The notes: a model not told the origin generated them from the sequence alone. A DNA stretch of 64,000 bases from Halobacillus alkaliphilus (GCF_900113125.1 NZ_FOOG01000003.1:18687-82686); one strand, 5' to 3'. Positions 10,778 to 19,362 are shown, numbered from the stretch's first letter. A program made the numbers and translations.

Positions 10778-11251
10778 TTATCCAATGTACTTAGACATAT
10801 TAATATCTGTAATATCGTACATAGCTTGTTGATAAAGATGTATAGCACGTTTGTTATGAGCAAAAACATGGAGGGAAAGTTTTTTTACGCCCTGCTGCTT
10901 AACATACTTTTCTAAGGATTCTAAGGCTCTTCGCCCAAAACCTTGTCCTCTGTAAGGTTCAAAAATTAAAAAGTTATAAATGAAAGCCTCCTTTTGAGGG
11001 TGACTTTCATCAAAGTGGTACCAGAAATAACCTACTACCTCATTCGTATTGGGATGACTTAAAGATAACAAAAAGTGATGAGTCGTCTGAAGCCCATCGG
11101 GTAAAAGCTGTTGAAAAGCTTCTTTTGATTTTTGCAAAGATTCTTCTTTTGTCCATGTTCCAGCTTTAACCTTTTCATCTGCATAATTTTGCACTTCCAT
11201 TTTCATTAGTTCATCGAAATCTTTTTGCAACATTACGTTTAAGTTAAGCAT
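10778..11251 (-). CDS. GNAT-family N-acetyltransferase
   Basis: A 157-residue single-domain GNAT protein. The acetyl-CoA pyrophosphate loop is RGQGFGRRALESL, preceded by the beta4 segment FIYNFLIFEPY and followed by KLSLHVFAHNKRAIHLYQQ, the usual motif B with its Tyr. The substrate cannot be told; small amines or protein N-termini are typical of the family. The ATG follows AGAGGAAG. It sits 13 bases after the VOC gene and is probably cotranscribed with it. Confidence 0.8.
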   Translation of the reverse strand: MLNLNVMLQKDFDELMKMEVQNYADEKVKAGTWTKEESLQKSKEAFQQLLPDGLQTTHHFLLSLSHPNTNEVVGYFWYHFDESHPQKEAFIYNFLIFEPYRGQGFGRRALESLEKYVKQQGVKKLSLHVFAHNKRAIHLYQQAMYDITDINMSKYIG

Positions 11252-11264
11252 AAATTTCTTCCTC

Positions 11265-11669
11265 TCATATTCCCTTAGTATTCATAAGTACTACGCGCCA
11301 TCCATCCGGATCTTCAATAGTTGTGCCTCTTTCTTCCCAATAAGGATTCTCAGGTTCTACCGTAAAGAATCCTTGATTAGCTAAGGGGTTTATTATGGTT
11401 TGGATTTCATCTTTTTCTTCTATGTATAGCACCAATAAATTGTCTTTGGTAGGAGCGGGACAAGGGCTTCCCTTTTCATGAGTAGTGAACTCTAACTGAT
11501 ACTGGCTATCTGGGAGGCCGAAGATTACTCCATCATACCCAGCATGACTCGAAAATTGAGTTAATTTAGGTAATCCTATTCCTTCTTCATAAAAAGCTAC
11601 AATTTCAGTTAGTTGATCCGTTGGTCTCGCAATTCTAAATTGTAAAGCCGAAAACCCATTGAACTTCAT
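11265..11669 (-). CDS. VOC (glyoxalase/bleomycin-resistance fold) protein, YycE-like
   Basis: A 134-residue protein with two beta-alpha-beta-beta-beta modules of the vicinal-oxygen-chelate fold. The first begins LQFRIARPTD...VAFYEEGIGLP and the second ends YWEERGTTIEDPDGWRVVLMN; the final E/D-rich motif is the usual metal-ligand region. Similar Bacillus proteins (YycE) have no established function, so no glyoxalase activity should be assumed. It is followed closely by the GNAT gene. Confidence 0.75.
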   Translation of the reverse strand: MKFNGFSALQFRIARPTDQLTEIVAFYEEGIGLPKLTQFSSHAGYDGVIFGLPDSQYQLEFTTHEKGSPCPAPTKDNLLVLYIEEKDEIQTIINPLANQGFFTVEPENPYWEERGTTIEDPDGWRVVLMNTKGI

Positions 11670-11742
11670 GAAAAAACCTCCCTATCAGTTAGTATAGTAT
11701 ATTTATAATAAACGTAGGACAAAAAAATTCTGGTTAAATGGA

Positions 11743-11771
11743 AAGACCACTTTTACTGCCAAAGTGGTCTT
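11743..11771 (-). terminator. terminator of the siderophore-binding protein gene
   Basis: An 11-bp stem (11743-11753 with 11761-11771), followed on the minus strand by CATTTAACC and then T-rich sequence. Confidence 0.75.
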
Positions 11772-11783
11772 CCCTTACGAACA

Positions 11784-12797
11784 TTATTTTTCTAATAGTG
11801 CATTGGCTATTTCCTTAGAAAATCGTTCGGCTGATAGTGGTCCTGCAAAAGTTCCCATATCTCCCGGCAGCTTATAAGTGTGATCCTTTTCCACAAAATT
11901 AAGATTTGTCCATGCCGGATTGTCCGCCAGGTTATCAAATATTGGATCGTCATTTTGGACTAAATAGAAGAAATGGGAGTCTTGATAATTCTGTAAAGCT
12001 TCAACATTTGTTGAGATAAAACCATAAATCTCTGGTTCGTCGGTTTTAACCGCATTAGTTGCATTCATTTTATCTAGAACTCCAGCGATGACCGAGTTAT
12101 TGGTAAACAACCTCATTGTAGGCGTGTTTTGAGATGTAAAAGCTTGAGCAACCACAGCATTCAGGTTTTCATACCCAGCTTCTTGAATACGTTCTCCCTG
12201 TTCTTTAAAAGTTTCTTCCATCTGTTTAATATACTGCTTAGCTTTTTCCTCTTTATTGAATATTTTCCCCAGAGTATTAAACTCATTTAGGAGATGCTGG
12301 TATTGATCCTCTGCCCCTTTTTCAGAGTATGGTGCGAATAAAGCGGTAGGAGCAATACTCTCCAATTGATCTTTAAAGCTTTCATGACGATATTTTGCTC
12401 CTATAATTAAATCAGGATCCAAACGGGAAATAGCCTCAAAATTGGGCTCTGATCTTGTACCCACGTCCGTTACAGAGTCGCTTAGTGGTTCTCCCACGTT
12501 CACCCATTTATTATAACCTTCCAGGTCTGCAACTCCAACAGGTTCTACACCTAATGGTAATAAGTGCTCTATATATGTCCACTCTAAAACTACTACTTTT
12601 TTAGGTACCCCATCTATAGTCATTTCACCTACTCCATCTTCAAATGTGATAGATCCTGCATTACCTTCATCAGTTGATTCAGACTCCGGTGAAGAAGCGG
12701 TTTCTCCATCTTCTCCATTGGATTGATCGGAATTATCACTGCATGCCACAAGGATTCCCAAGAATAAAATTAGTCCTAAAATACTAAGCTTTTTCAT
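11784..12797 (-). CDS. iron-siderophore ABC transporter substrate-binding lipoprotein
   Basis: A 337-residue lipoprotein with a signal peptide ending at the lipobox LVAC (Cys about 19) and a Ser/Glu-rich linker to about residue 50. The rest is a type III periplasmic-binding fold: VVLEWTYIEHLLPLGVEPVGVAD, DPDLIIGAKYRHE and a C-terminal GDMGTFAGPLSAERFSKEI. It resembles YfiY/YxeB-type Fe(III)-hydroxamate and citrate binders. Two strong Fur boxes lie upstream, so it should be induced by iron shortage. No permease or ATPase gene is adjacent, so it must work with a transporter encoded elsewhere. Confidence 0.85.
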   Translation of the reverse strand: MKKLSILGLILFLGILVACSDNSDQSNGEDGETASSPESESTDEGNAGSITFEDGVGEMTIDGVPKKVVVLEWTYIEHLLPLGVEPVGVADLEGYNKWVNVGEPLSDSVTDVGTRSEPNFEAISRLDPDLIIGAKYRHESFKDQLESIAPTALFAPYSEKGAEDQYQHLLNEFNTLGKIFNKEEKAKQYIKQMEETFKEQGERIQEAGYENLNAVVAQAFTSQNTPTMRLFTNNSVIAGVLDKMNATNAVKTDEPEIYGFISTNVEALQNYQDSHFFYLVQNDDPIFDNLADNPAWTNLNFVEKDHTYKLPGDMGTFAGPLSAERFSKEIANALLEK

Positions 12798-12857
12798 AAA
12801 GCCTATCCTTCCCTTCTGATTTGATTATTTCAGCAATGTTATGTATTACTGTCTATT

Positions 12858-12876
12858 GATAATGATAATCTTTATC
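12858..12876 (-). promoter_or_regulatory. Fur box within a longer inverted repeat
   Basis: GATAATGATAATCTTTATC matches the 19-bp Fur consensus at 18 positions. It sits inside a 13-bp perfect inverted repeat (12849-12861 with 12873-12885). Confidence 0.85.
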
Positions 12877-12912
12877 AATAGACAGTATAGAGAAAAATAA
12901 CTAGAAAGTCAA

Positions 12913-12927
12913 TGATAATCATTATCA
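12913..12927 (-). promoter_or_regulatory. perfect Fur box
   Basis: TGATAATCATTATCA is a perfect 7-1-7 Fur site, 37 bp upstream of the first box and also upstream of the binding-protein gene. Confidence 0.85.
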
Positions 12928-12942
12928 TTGTATTATGAAAAA

Positions 12943-12965
12943 AGAAGCAGGAAGTTCCTGCTTCT
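12943..12965 (-). terminator. terminator of the exported msrB gene
   Basis: A 9-bp GC-containing stem (12943-12951 with 12957-12965) with a T-run following on the minus strand. Confidence 0.8.
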
Positions 12966-12971
12966 AAAAGT

Positions 12972-13556
12972 TTACTGTTCAAATTCATCCAAGTATTTTT
13001 CATAGCCACGTTCAGCCATTTCTTCTTTTGGAATGAATTCTAGTGCGGCCGAATTCATGCAATACCTTAGTCCTGTTGGCTGAGGACCGTCTTTAAATAC
13101 ATGTCCTAGATGAGAATCTGCTTCCTTACTTCTAACTTCGGTTCGGGAACCAAAAATACCTGGGTCTTTTTTAGTTACAATATTCTCTTCCGCAAGCGGT
13201 TGAGTGAAACTTGGCCAGCCCGTTCCAGATTTGTATTTATCCACTGAGCTGAACAAAGGTTCTTTGGAGATGATATCTACATAAATTCCCTCATCGGTAT
13301 TATCCCAATATTTATTTTCAAAAGCTCGTTCCGTACCATCTTTTTGCGTAACCTTATACTGAACTGACGTTAACATGTCTTTTAGTTCCTTTTTAGAATA
13401 AGTGACAGTCTCTCCGTTATAGTTAGTCACGGTAAGATCACCTTCCTCTTCGTTCTGATGTTTTTCTTGCCCGGATAAGTGTCCACTTGCTATAGGGACC
13501 GTAATTAAAGCTCCGATTAATATAAACAGCATCCCATATAAAGATTTCTTCTTCAT
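12972..13556 (-). CDS. msrB: exported peptide-methionine (R)-S-oxide reductase MsrB
   Basis: A 194-residue protein with an N-terminal membrane segment (about residues 4-24, signal peptide or anchor) and a complete MsrB domain from about residue 55. The catalytic Cys is in [11 protein letters not shown]; the TGWPSF, SHLGHVF and ADSHLGH motifs are intact. The position that carries a recycling Cys in many MsrBs (GCGWPSF, as in the second MsrB in this window) is Thr here (GTGWPSF), and there is no CxxC zinc pair. It probably repairs oxidised methionines outside the membrane, possibly with a different reductant. It has its own terminator and start site (GGGAGG). Confidence 0.85.
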   Translation of the reverse strand: MKKKSLYGMLFILIGALITVPIASGHLSGQEKHQNEEEGDLTVTNYNGETVTYSKKELKDMLTSVQYKVTQKDGTERAFENKYWDNTDEGIYVDIISKEPLFSSVDKYKSGTGWPSFTQPLAEENIVTKKDPGIFGSRTEVRSKEADSHLGHVFKDGPQPTGLRYCMNSAALEFIPKEEMAERGYEKYLDEFEQ

Positions 13557-13709
13557 GGGTTGATCCTCCCTTTAATAGTCTCAGAGGAATGACTATATAT
13601 TAATCATAACATGAGCAATCTCTTCAGCTAACTATTGTGCTTAGGGATGGATTATGAAAAACGAATTTTTTGGTAATCCTATGGATAACAAAAGAATGGA
13701 GTGATTTTA

Positions 13710-14159
13710 TTGAAACTACTGAGTATAACCTTCTTCCTGCTGCTCTTATTAACAACGGGATGTAACAATGTGAATAATCAATCCGGCGAACAAACACAAA
13801 ATGAACCATCACCAGAAAGTATCTCTTACCAGCAAATTAATGAGAATCGGCCCTTTAACTTTAATAGGTTTGAGTTGGAAGTTGATTATGTAGATCGTAT
13901 GTCTTACCACATTGATTATGTTAATCTAGAAAATAGAAAAGAAGCACGTATTGACGATTTTGATCGGCAGAAAGTTACAGGTGAAGAAGCTTTTAATCAG
14001 CTTGCACCTCAGCTTAGAGAGATGAGTTTCGATCAGGATACCCCAGAGGATGAGGTAATCAATGAAGTCCTTACAGTTCTTGGTCTTGAAGCTCCTTATA
14101 AGGAATTTAAGTTAGAAGTAACATATCAGGATGGAACCGTAGTAAATTACGAAGATTAA
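13710..14159 (+). CDS. YusW-like lipoprotein
   Basis: A lipoprotein of about 149 residues with a short hydrophobic signal peptide ending LTTGC (Cys at about residue 18). The remainder is an acidic domain with two similar halves (FNFNRFELEVDYVD and YKEFKLEVTYQDGT), resembling B. subtilis YusW, whose function is not known. I chose the TTG at 13710 because GGAG at 13698-13701 is eight bases upstream and the next residue is Lys, as expected for a signal peptide. It is a single gene with its own terminator. Confidence 0.7.
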   Translation: MKLLSITFFLLLLLTTGCNNVNNQSGEQTQNEPSPESISYQQINENRPFNFNRFELEVDYVDRMSYHIDYVNLENRKEARIDDFDRQKVTGEEAFNQLAPQLREMSFDQDTPEDEVINEVLTVLGLEAPYKEFKLEVTYQDGTVVNYED

Positions 14160-14161
14160 AT

Positions 14162-14200
14162 ATTAAAACCGCCAAAGGTAAAACTGCTGGCGGTTTTAAT
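14162..14200. terminator. bidirectional terminator
   Basis: A 13-bp stem (14162-14174 with 14188-14200) with A/T-rich outer arms, between the YusW-like gene and the convergent cvfB. Confidence 0.85.
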
Positions 14201-14228
14201 ATTTATTGATTTGTTTTTTGTTTTTTAG

Positions 14229-14247
14229 TTCGGAGTTGCTACTAAGT
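14229..14247 (-). repeat. dispersed 19-bp repeat, copy 3
   Basis: An exact copy on the minus strand beginning two bases after the cvfB stop codon (14249-14251), in sense orientation relative to cvfB. It is followed by A-rich sequence including ATCAATAAA. Confidence 0.9.
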
Positions 14248-14248
14248 A

Positions 14249-15118
14249 TTAATCAGAACTATGAAGTAGTCTAGTGGCTCCATTTGTTTGCTCTACTTGA
14301 TTTTCCTTCATTAATTTGCCCACAGCTCGTTTAAATGCTGATTTGCTGATTTGAAAAGTATCACGTATCTTCTCAGGATCGCTGTTGTCATCTAAATAGA
14401 CGATGCCATCATTTTCCCTCAGGTAATCGAGAATGACCTCAGCATCTTCTTTTCTGCTTTCTTTCTTAACTGGACGTAAAGATAAGTTAATTGACCCATC
14501 ATCTTTTACATCAATAACCCTTGCAACTACCGTTTCCCCTAACCTCGGTTCCTCTTTTCTTTCATTCGGATGGATAAATCCTCTATAACCTTCTTCTGTT
14601 AATACCGATGACCCAGCTTTTGTTGAGCGGTAGACTCTGCCTTGAGTCTCAGAATTTAAAATAGAAGCGGGCGCCGGCTCTAAATCGTCCCATACTTCCT
14701 GTTCTGAAATGGGTTCAGCCAGAAGTCGTCCTTTTTTGTCTAATTCTAAGCTGACGAATAAAAAGTCGCCTTTCACTGGCCAGACTGATTTAAGTAACGG
14801 AAGGTCATCCGTTGAAACTAATATTTCTTTATCCTCTAAGCCGATGTTTACGAATACACCCATATTAGGTACCACTTCTTCTACTTCTGCCCATCCATAG
14901 GAATCACGGCTTACCTCCGGAATAGTCATGCTTGCTACAGCCTGTCCTTTTTTATTTGTGTATAGAAATACCTTTATAGACTGCTCCAAATCGATTTCCT
15001 GATCAACTGCTTCATCGGGCAGTAATATTTCTGTGTCTTTGTATTTTAATATAAATCCATTGGTTATTTTTTTTGATACTGTACAGCTCTGTATCGTTCC
15101 AATAAGGGATTGATCCAT
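14249..15118 (-). CDS. cvfB: S1-domain RNA-binding protein CvfB (YitL)
   Basis: A 289-residue protein with three S1-like OB-fold modules and a C-terminal winged helix (about residues 225-285), the layout of staphylococcal CvfB and B. subtilis YitL. The central module has GVFVNIGLEDKEILVSTDDLP and the next GYRGFIHPNERKEEPRLGE, both typical S1 strands. CvfB binds RNA and affects virulence gene expression in staphylococci; the role in bacilli is unclear. The ATG follows AAAGGAG. The repeat described separately begins right after the stop. Confidence 0.85.
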   Translation of the reverse strand: MDQSLIGTIQSCTVSKKITNGFILKYKDTEILLPDEAVDQEIDLEQSIKVFLYTNKKGQAVASMTIPEVSRDSYGWAEVEEVVPNMGVFVNIGLEDKEILVSTDDLPLLKSVWPVKGDFLFVSLELDKKGRLLAEPISEQEVWDDLEPAPASILNSETQGRVYRSTKAGSSVLTEEGYRGFIHPNERKEEPRLGETVVARVIDVKDDGSINLSLRPVKKESRKEDAEVILDYLRENDGIVYLDDNSDPEKIRDTFQISKSAFKRAVGKLMKENQVEQTNGATRLLHSSD

Positions 15119-15248
15119 GGGTATTGTTCGCTCCTTTGTGACGTAATGTACCCCATTATAGCCTAGATAAAAAATTTTTAAAACAAAGATCTCAATAACT
15201 TAAACTTTATTTCAGTTGATTAGAACTAGTACATTAGAAATCCATAGA

Positions 15249-15273
15249 AAAAGTGTGGCATCTGCCACACTTT
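15249..15273 (-). terminator. terminator of the YjcZ-type gene
   Basis: The inverted repeat of AAAGTGTGGCA around a very short loop, just 3' of the small gene. Confidence 0.75.
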
Positions 15274-15279
15274 CATCTA

Positions 15280-15366
15280 TTAATACCACCATGCAGCTCC
15301 TACGATAATAAGGAGAATAAACAACACGACGATTAGCGCAAAGCCTCCACCATATCCTCTACTCAC
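15280..15366 (-). CDS. YjcZ-family sporulation peptide (28 residues)
   Basis: A 28-residue peptide starting at a GTG after a strong AGGGGG site. It has a short SRGYGGGF N-terminus, a hydrophobic helix ALIVVLFILLIIVGAA and a WWY end, the hallmark of YjcZ/YosA-like tiny membrane proteins seen in spore-forming Bacillaceae. A terminator follows immediately, so it is a complete transcription unit. Characterised relatives are sporulation-associated; their mechanism is unknown. Confidence 0.8.
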   Translation of the reverse strand: MSRGYGGGFALIVVLFILLIIVGAAWWY

Positions 15367-15451
15367 ATTAATTCCCCCTTTCCCTACTTATATATGCAAA
15401 AGCAAGAAGGGTGGTATGGGTGAATGTAGGGGTTTTGTTTATTCTCTCTTA

Positions 15452-16456
15452 CTACCTGGACCTTTTCATTAATTCATTAGCAACCAGTTGATAAGAATGT
15501 TTCTTTTTCTCAAAATCAAAAATGTTGGTAATTAATAAAAATTCATTAATACGATATTTATCAGCAAGTCTTTGTAATTGATTCACTACATGTACGGGGT
15601 CTCCAATGATGCATCTCCGTCGATTATTGCGTATTTTTTCCCTTTCGATTTCTGTGAAAGTGTATTGATCCACTTCTTCCAGAGAAGGAACTCTTGTCTC
15701 AAGGCCTTTTTCAACTTGTAAAAGCCACATATCCTGACTTTTAGCAATCTCTTCAGCTTCTTCTTCTGTATCTGCACAGACAACAAATACACAAGCATTT
15801 GCATCGGGTTGTTTGCGAGCTAAGGAAGGCTTAAATTTTTCACGATAGGTCTCCAAGGTCCCGGCGGCATGATCAGGATTTATAAAATGACCGAAAGTAA
15901 AACCCGTTCCAAGGAGAGCCGCATGCTTTGCTCCTCGCTCCGTTAAGCCGAGGATCCATATTTCTGGCTGATATGAACTGTCAGGGCGTGCCGTTACACC
16001 AAAATAAGAATCTCCCTTTTCCATAGAATGAAATAAAAAATTTTGGAGTTCTTTCACCTGTCGCGAAAAAGAACTTAACGGTTTCTCAAAACCATCCGTC
16101 AGCGCCAATCTGGTTTTCTTTCCCCCACCCGGGGATCTCCCCAGACCTAAATCAATCCTGCCGGGATGGAAATTTTCGAGCATTCTAAAATTCTCAGCCA
16201 CTTTCAACGGACTATACTGCGGAAGCAATACGCCTCCTGATCCTACACGTATAGTATTAGTGGCCTGAGCGATTTGTCCAATCAGTATCTCAGGCGAAGA
16301 ACTTGCCAGACCATTTGTGCTATGATGCTCAGCAACCCAATAGCGATAGTAGCCCAAATCTTCTGTAAACTTAGCTAGTTCAACAGAGTGCTGTAGAGCT
16401 TCATTAGCTGTTTCCCCTTTAGAAATAGGACTCTGATCTAAAACACTGAGCTTCAT
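15452..16456 (-). CDS. LLM-class flavin-dependent oxidoreductase
   Basis: A 334-residue luciferase-like TIM-barrel monooxygenase. The N-terminal LSVLDQSPI, the RYWVAEHHS segment, RVGSGGVLLPQYSPLKVAENFRML and RIDLGLGRSPGG are typical of the bacterial luciferase-like group with YwcH/YtmO. These enzymes use FMNH2 and oxygen; the substrate is not evident. It is followed 40 bases upstream in the same direction by a PadR-like regulator gene, which may control it. Confidence 0.8.
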   Translation of the reverse strand: MKLSVLDQSPISKGETANEALQHSVELAKFTEDLGYYRYWVAEHHSTNGLASSSPEILIGQIAQATNTIRVGSGGVLLPQYSPLKVAENFRMLENFHPGRIDLGLGRSPGGGKKTRLALTDGFEKPLSSFSRQVKELQNFLFHSMEKGDSYFGVTARPDSSYQPEIWILGLTERGAKHAALLGTGFTFGHFINPDHAAGTLETYREKFKPSLARKQPDANACVFVVCADTEEEAEEIAKSQDMWLLQVEKGLETRVPSLEEVDQYTFTEIEREKIRNNRRRCIIGDPVHVVNQLQRLADKYRINEFLLITNIFDFEKKKHSYQLVANELMKRSR

Positions 16457-16495
16457 GATGATCTTCCTTTCAAATGAGCGACAGTTAAGAAGAAC

Positions 16496-16876
16496 TTACT
16501 TATATACATCTTTCATGATTTGCTGTAAGATTTGTAACTGCTCCTCAAATAAGAGTTTGTACCGTTTCTTCAAAATATCAAATTCTTCTTTTCCTTTATC
16601 AGTCAAGTAATACCAGTACACTTTTTGTCTCTTCTTCTCATGAGATTTATAATCTTCACGTCGGTATAGTAACCCTTCTTCCGTCATCTCGTGAAGAGTA
16701 TCCAATAATGTAGAAGGTGCAGGTATCCAGTTTTTTGTTAATTTTTTAAACTCTGTTTTAAAATGTTCACTAATCATCGGCTGATGGATTTGAAGTAAGT
16801 GCATAATATAAAACTTAGTAAATTGAGCGGCACTCATGTTTAAAGCGAATCGCTTGGGATTATTTTTATGAGACAT
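16496..16876 (-). CDS. PadR-like winged-helix DNA-binding protein
   Basis: A 126-residue winged-helix protein: FYIMHLLQ, a recognition-helix region PAPSTLLDTLHEMTEEGLLYR, a wing and a C-terminal helix for dimerisation (about residues 95-125). This fits the PadR family. The overall shape and length also recall the replication terminator protein Rtp, which shares the PadR-like fold, but the short length and context beside an oxidoreductase favour a local regulator. The ATG follows AAGGAG. Confidence 0.7.
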   Translation of the reverse strand: MSHKNNPKRFALNMSAAQFTKFYIMHLLQIHQPMISEHFKTEFKKLTKNWIPAPSTLLDTLHEMTEEGLLYRREDYKSHEKKRQKVYWYYLTDKGKEEFDILKKRYKLLFEEQLQILQQIMKDVYK

Positions 16877-16989
16877 CCTTATCCACTCCTTATGTATAAG
16901 CTTCTTCCTCCATTTTACAATAAAGAGTGGACGGTTTGTCTACTATTACGCACATTCGTTCGGTTTTTATTGATTATTTTTATATTGAA

Positions 16990-17008
16990 TTCGGAGTTGC
17001 TACTAAGT
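16990..17008 (-). repeat. dispersed 19-bp repeat, copy 4
   Basis: An exact minus-strand copy, starting 40 bases after the stop of the dehydrogenase at 17048, in sense orientation. An A-rich tail with ATCAATAAA follows, as at copy 3. Confidence 0.9.
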
Positions 17009-17047
17009 TTGAAGTAAGAACAGTTAATTTGAGTTAGATCTTTGTTC

Positions 17048-18043
17048 TTAATTGAACGAAATTCCGATTTTTCCAAAGTTTTTCGTATCTCTTAAATACT
17101 CAAAGGCTTTTTCGTACTCGTCTAATGAAAATACACGATCAAGTTGAGGTTTTATGTCGTTTTTATCAATAAATTGAAGCATCTCCCTCAGCTCTTCCGC
17201 GCTGCCCATCGTAGAGCCTAGCAAATTATACTGCCCATAGAAAAATTTACGAATATTTATCTGAATTTGGTCTTCTGTTGTAGCCCCAAAGGTTACAATG
17301 GTTCCTCCTTTTCGTATAATATTCAGAGATTTATCGAATGTAGCTTTCCCAATACTTTCTATTAATAAATCAATAGATTCGTTATGAAGTTCTTCATTCC
17401 AGTCGCTTTCTGTATGAATGGCTCGATCTGCTCCTAATGTTAAAGCCTCTTGAAGTTTATCTTCAGAACGGGAAGTAACTATAACTCGAGCTCCAATAGC
17501 TTTCGCGTATTTCAAGGCGAATGTAAGTACACCGCTTCCAATTCCAGGAAGCATAACGGTTTGATCTTTTTGTAAATTGCCTCGAGTAAATAAAGCTCGA
17601 TAAGCTGTTAAAGCAGCAAGAGATAAAACTCCAGCTTCTTCAAAGCTTAAATGAGATGGTTTAGCTTCGAAATGGTTTTCGTCACAAGTATAAAACTGCG
17701 CAAAGGTTCCGTGATCAGGAAGGCCTACGATCTCAAATCCTTCCGGAGGTGCCGAACTGTTTTTCTGCCAGCCTAAACCTGGATTAACTACAACCTCGTC
17801 TCCTATTTGAAATCTGCTTACTTTCTCTCCTACCTCTACAACGGTACCTGCGGCATCGGAGCCTGGAATTAACGCAGGATCCTCTGGCTGGTGTCGTTTA
17901 GTAACGACAGCCAGATCACGTCTATTCAACCCGGCTGTATGTACCTTTATTTTTACATCATTCTCTCCCAGAACCTGTTCTTCCATTTCTTTTACTTTTA
18001 ACCCTTCAATTCCAGCTTCTTGTTCATGTACAATTGCTTTCAA
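17048..18043 (-). CDS. MDR-family zinc-type alcohol dehydrogenase/quinone oxidoreductase
   Basis: A 331-residue medium-chain dehydrogenase/reductase resembling YogA. Motifs: GLNRRDLAVV near the N-terminus, PGSDAAGTVVEVG, and the nucleotide-binding LPGIGSGVLTFALKYAKAIGARVIVTSRS. The zinc ligands of true alcohol dehydrogenases are not apparent, so a quinone-oxidoreductase-like activity is more likely. I chose the TTG at 18043, eight bases after AAGGAG; a longer reading would start inside that site. The 19-bp repeat lies in its 3' region. Confidence 0.8.
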   Translation of the reverse strand: MKAIVHEQEAGIEGLKVKEMEEQVLGENDVKIKVHTAGLNRRDLAVVTKRHQPEDPALIPGSDAAGTVVEVGEKVSRFQIGDEVVVNPGLGWQKNSSAPPEGFEIVGLPDHGTFAQFYTCDENHFEAKPSHLSFEEAGVLSLAALTAYRALFTRGNLQKDQTVMLPGIGSGVLTFALKYAKAIGARVIVTSRSEDKLQEALTLGADRAIHTESDWNEELHNESIDLLIESIGKATFDKSLNIIRKGGTIVTFGATTEDQIQINIRKFFYGQYNLLGSTMGSAEELREMLQFIDKNDIKPQLDRVFSLDEYEKAFEYLRDTKNFGKIGISFN

Positions 18044-18332
18044 TTTCAGCACTCCTTCCAATAAATGATTCTTAACAAGTCTATCAATTAAGTCATGAAC
18101 TATCCACCACTTACCACTATCACGTCACTTATAAGGGGTTTTGCATGATCTGCACTTTTAGGAGGTAATCTCTTCCTACTCGTTAGCAGCATCTCTATTC
18201 TATATATCTAAGAGCTATTTTAAGACCTTAAATTGAGCAATTAGTCCATATGGCTTGTGACACATAGGCTGGTTTGCCGATTTTTATAATGTGTTTACAT
18301 TCGATTTCTCTTGCTGTTTATTTTCCATTAAA

Positions 18333-18361
18333 AGAACCTTTCTTTTCACAAGAAAGGTTCT
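18333..18361. terminator. terminator-like hairpin
   Basis: A perfect 12-bp stem (18333-18344 with 18350-18361), loop TTCAC. Only a weak T-run follows, and no gene ends next to it. Confidence 0.5.
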
Positions 18362-18486
18362 GGTAGGTCTTTACTGATCTTTTAACCATTTGACAGCAGC
18401 AATTGAGGTAATTCATTGAAGATAGTGAGACTGTTCCTATCTAACTGCAATTTTATATCCATCATTATGCCTTACGTTAAATGTAT

Positions 18487-18521
18487 AAAAGCCCATCTCT
18501 GTACTAGACAGAAATGGGCTT
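18487..18521 (-). terminator. terminator of yocH
   Basis: An imperfect stem with outer arms AAGCCCAT and ATGGGCTT and an inner CTGT/ACAG pairing, 40 bases 3' of the yocH stop. Confidence 0.7.
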
Positions 18522-18564
18522 ATTTATAGAATAATAGCAATTTCAAAGGGGGAGAAAGCTTTTA

Positions 18565-19362
18565 TTATTCACTTAGGACTTTAACTTGCACAGACTGTCT
18601 TCCAAAATCAAGAGCATCTTCACGCTCTGGCATAAAGACATCAATACGGTTGCCATTAATAGCTCCGCCTGTATCTGCTGCAATTGCTTCACCGTAACCC
18701 TCTACATATACTTTAGATCCTAGTGGAATTACATCAGGGTCCACTGCAATAACTTTTTGATCAGGATTTGCACGAAGGTCCACGCCTGTAGCAGTAACAC
18801 CACTGCAACCAGTACAGAACGCAGTGTAAGCTGTAGCTTCTGCGGTAAATTCTTTCACTACGTCACTGCTTGAATCACCAGATTTTTCTGATTTAGATTC
18901 AGAAGCTGATTCATTACTTGATGAACCATCATTGTTGGATGAACTGGCTGAAACTTCAGGTTCAGAAGATGCTTGTCCATTCACTTTAAACTTATCTCCT
19001 GGGTGAATTAGAGTTGAATCAAGATTGTTCCAATCCATAAGTTCATCTACGCTAATTCCATATTTCTTAGAAATCTTATATAGTGTATCACCGGACTTTA
19101 CTGTATAAGTGTCATCGTTACTGCTTTTTTCAGAAGAAGATGAACTGACCTCTTTTGATACCGTAAGCTGTTGGTTAGGGTAAATTAAATTTGAATTCAG
19201 ATCATTCCATGACTTAAGTTGATTTACAGATACATCATATTTTTTTGAGATGCCCCAAAGCGTGTCGCCTTTATCAATTGTATATTCTTCAGCACTCACA
19301 GAAGTTGCGAATGCACCTGTTAATGCTACCGTAGCTGCTACTGAGAAAATTTTCTTTTTCAT
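18565..19362 (-). CDS. yocH: secreted LysM-3D peptidoglycan hydrolase, YocH-like
   Basis: A 265-residue secreted protein: signal peptide (residues 1-25, cleavage after SVSA), two LysM repeats (YTIDKGDTLWGISKKY and YTVKSGDTLYKISKKY), a Ser-rich linker, and a C-terminal 3D domain (about residues 180-262) with the three conserved aspartates in GVDLRAN, VDPDVIPLG and IAADTGG. LysM binds peptidoglycan and the 3D domain is a lytic fold related to MltA. I chose the ATG at 19362, directly after GAGGAGG. In B. subtilis YocH is WalR-controlled, and matching sites lie upstream here. Confidence 0.88.
   Translation of the reverse strand: MKKKIFSVAATVALTGAFATSVSAEEYTIDKGDTLWGISKKYDVSVNQLKSWNDLNSNLIYPNQQLTVSKEVSSSSSEKSSNDDTYTVKSGDTLYKISKKYGISVDELMDWNNLDSTLIHPGDKFKVNGQASSEPEVSASSSNNDGSSSNESASESKSEKSGDSSSDVVKEFTAEATAYTAFCTGCSGVTATGVDLRANPDQKVIAVDPDVIPLGSKVYVEGYGEAIAADTGGAINGNRIDVFMPEREDALDFGRQSVQVKVLSE

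Larger units (their letters stand above)
18062..18564. other. intergenic region with two hairpins, no gene
   Basis: No convincing frame. It contains a 12-bp stem at 18333-18361 and the yocH terminator at 18487-18521, and nothing else I can support. Confidence 0.6.
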
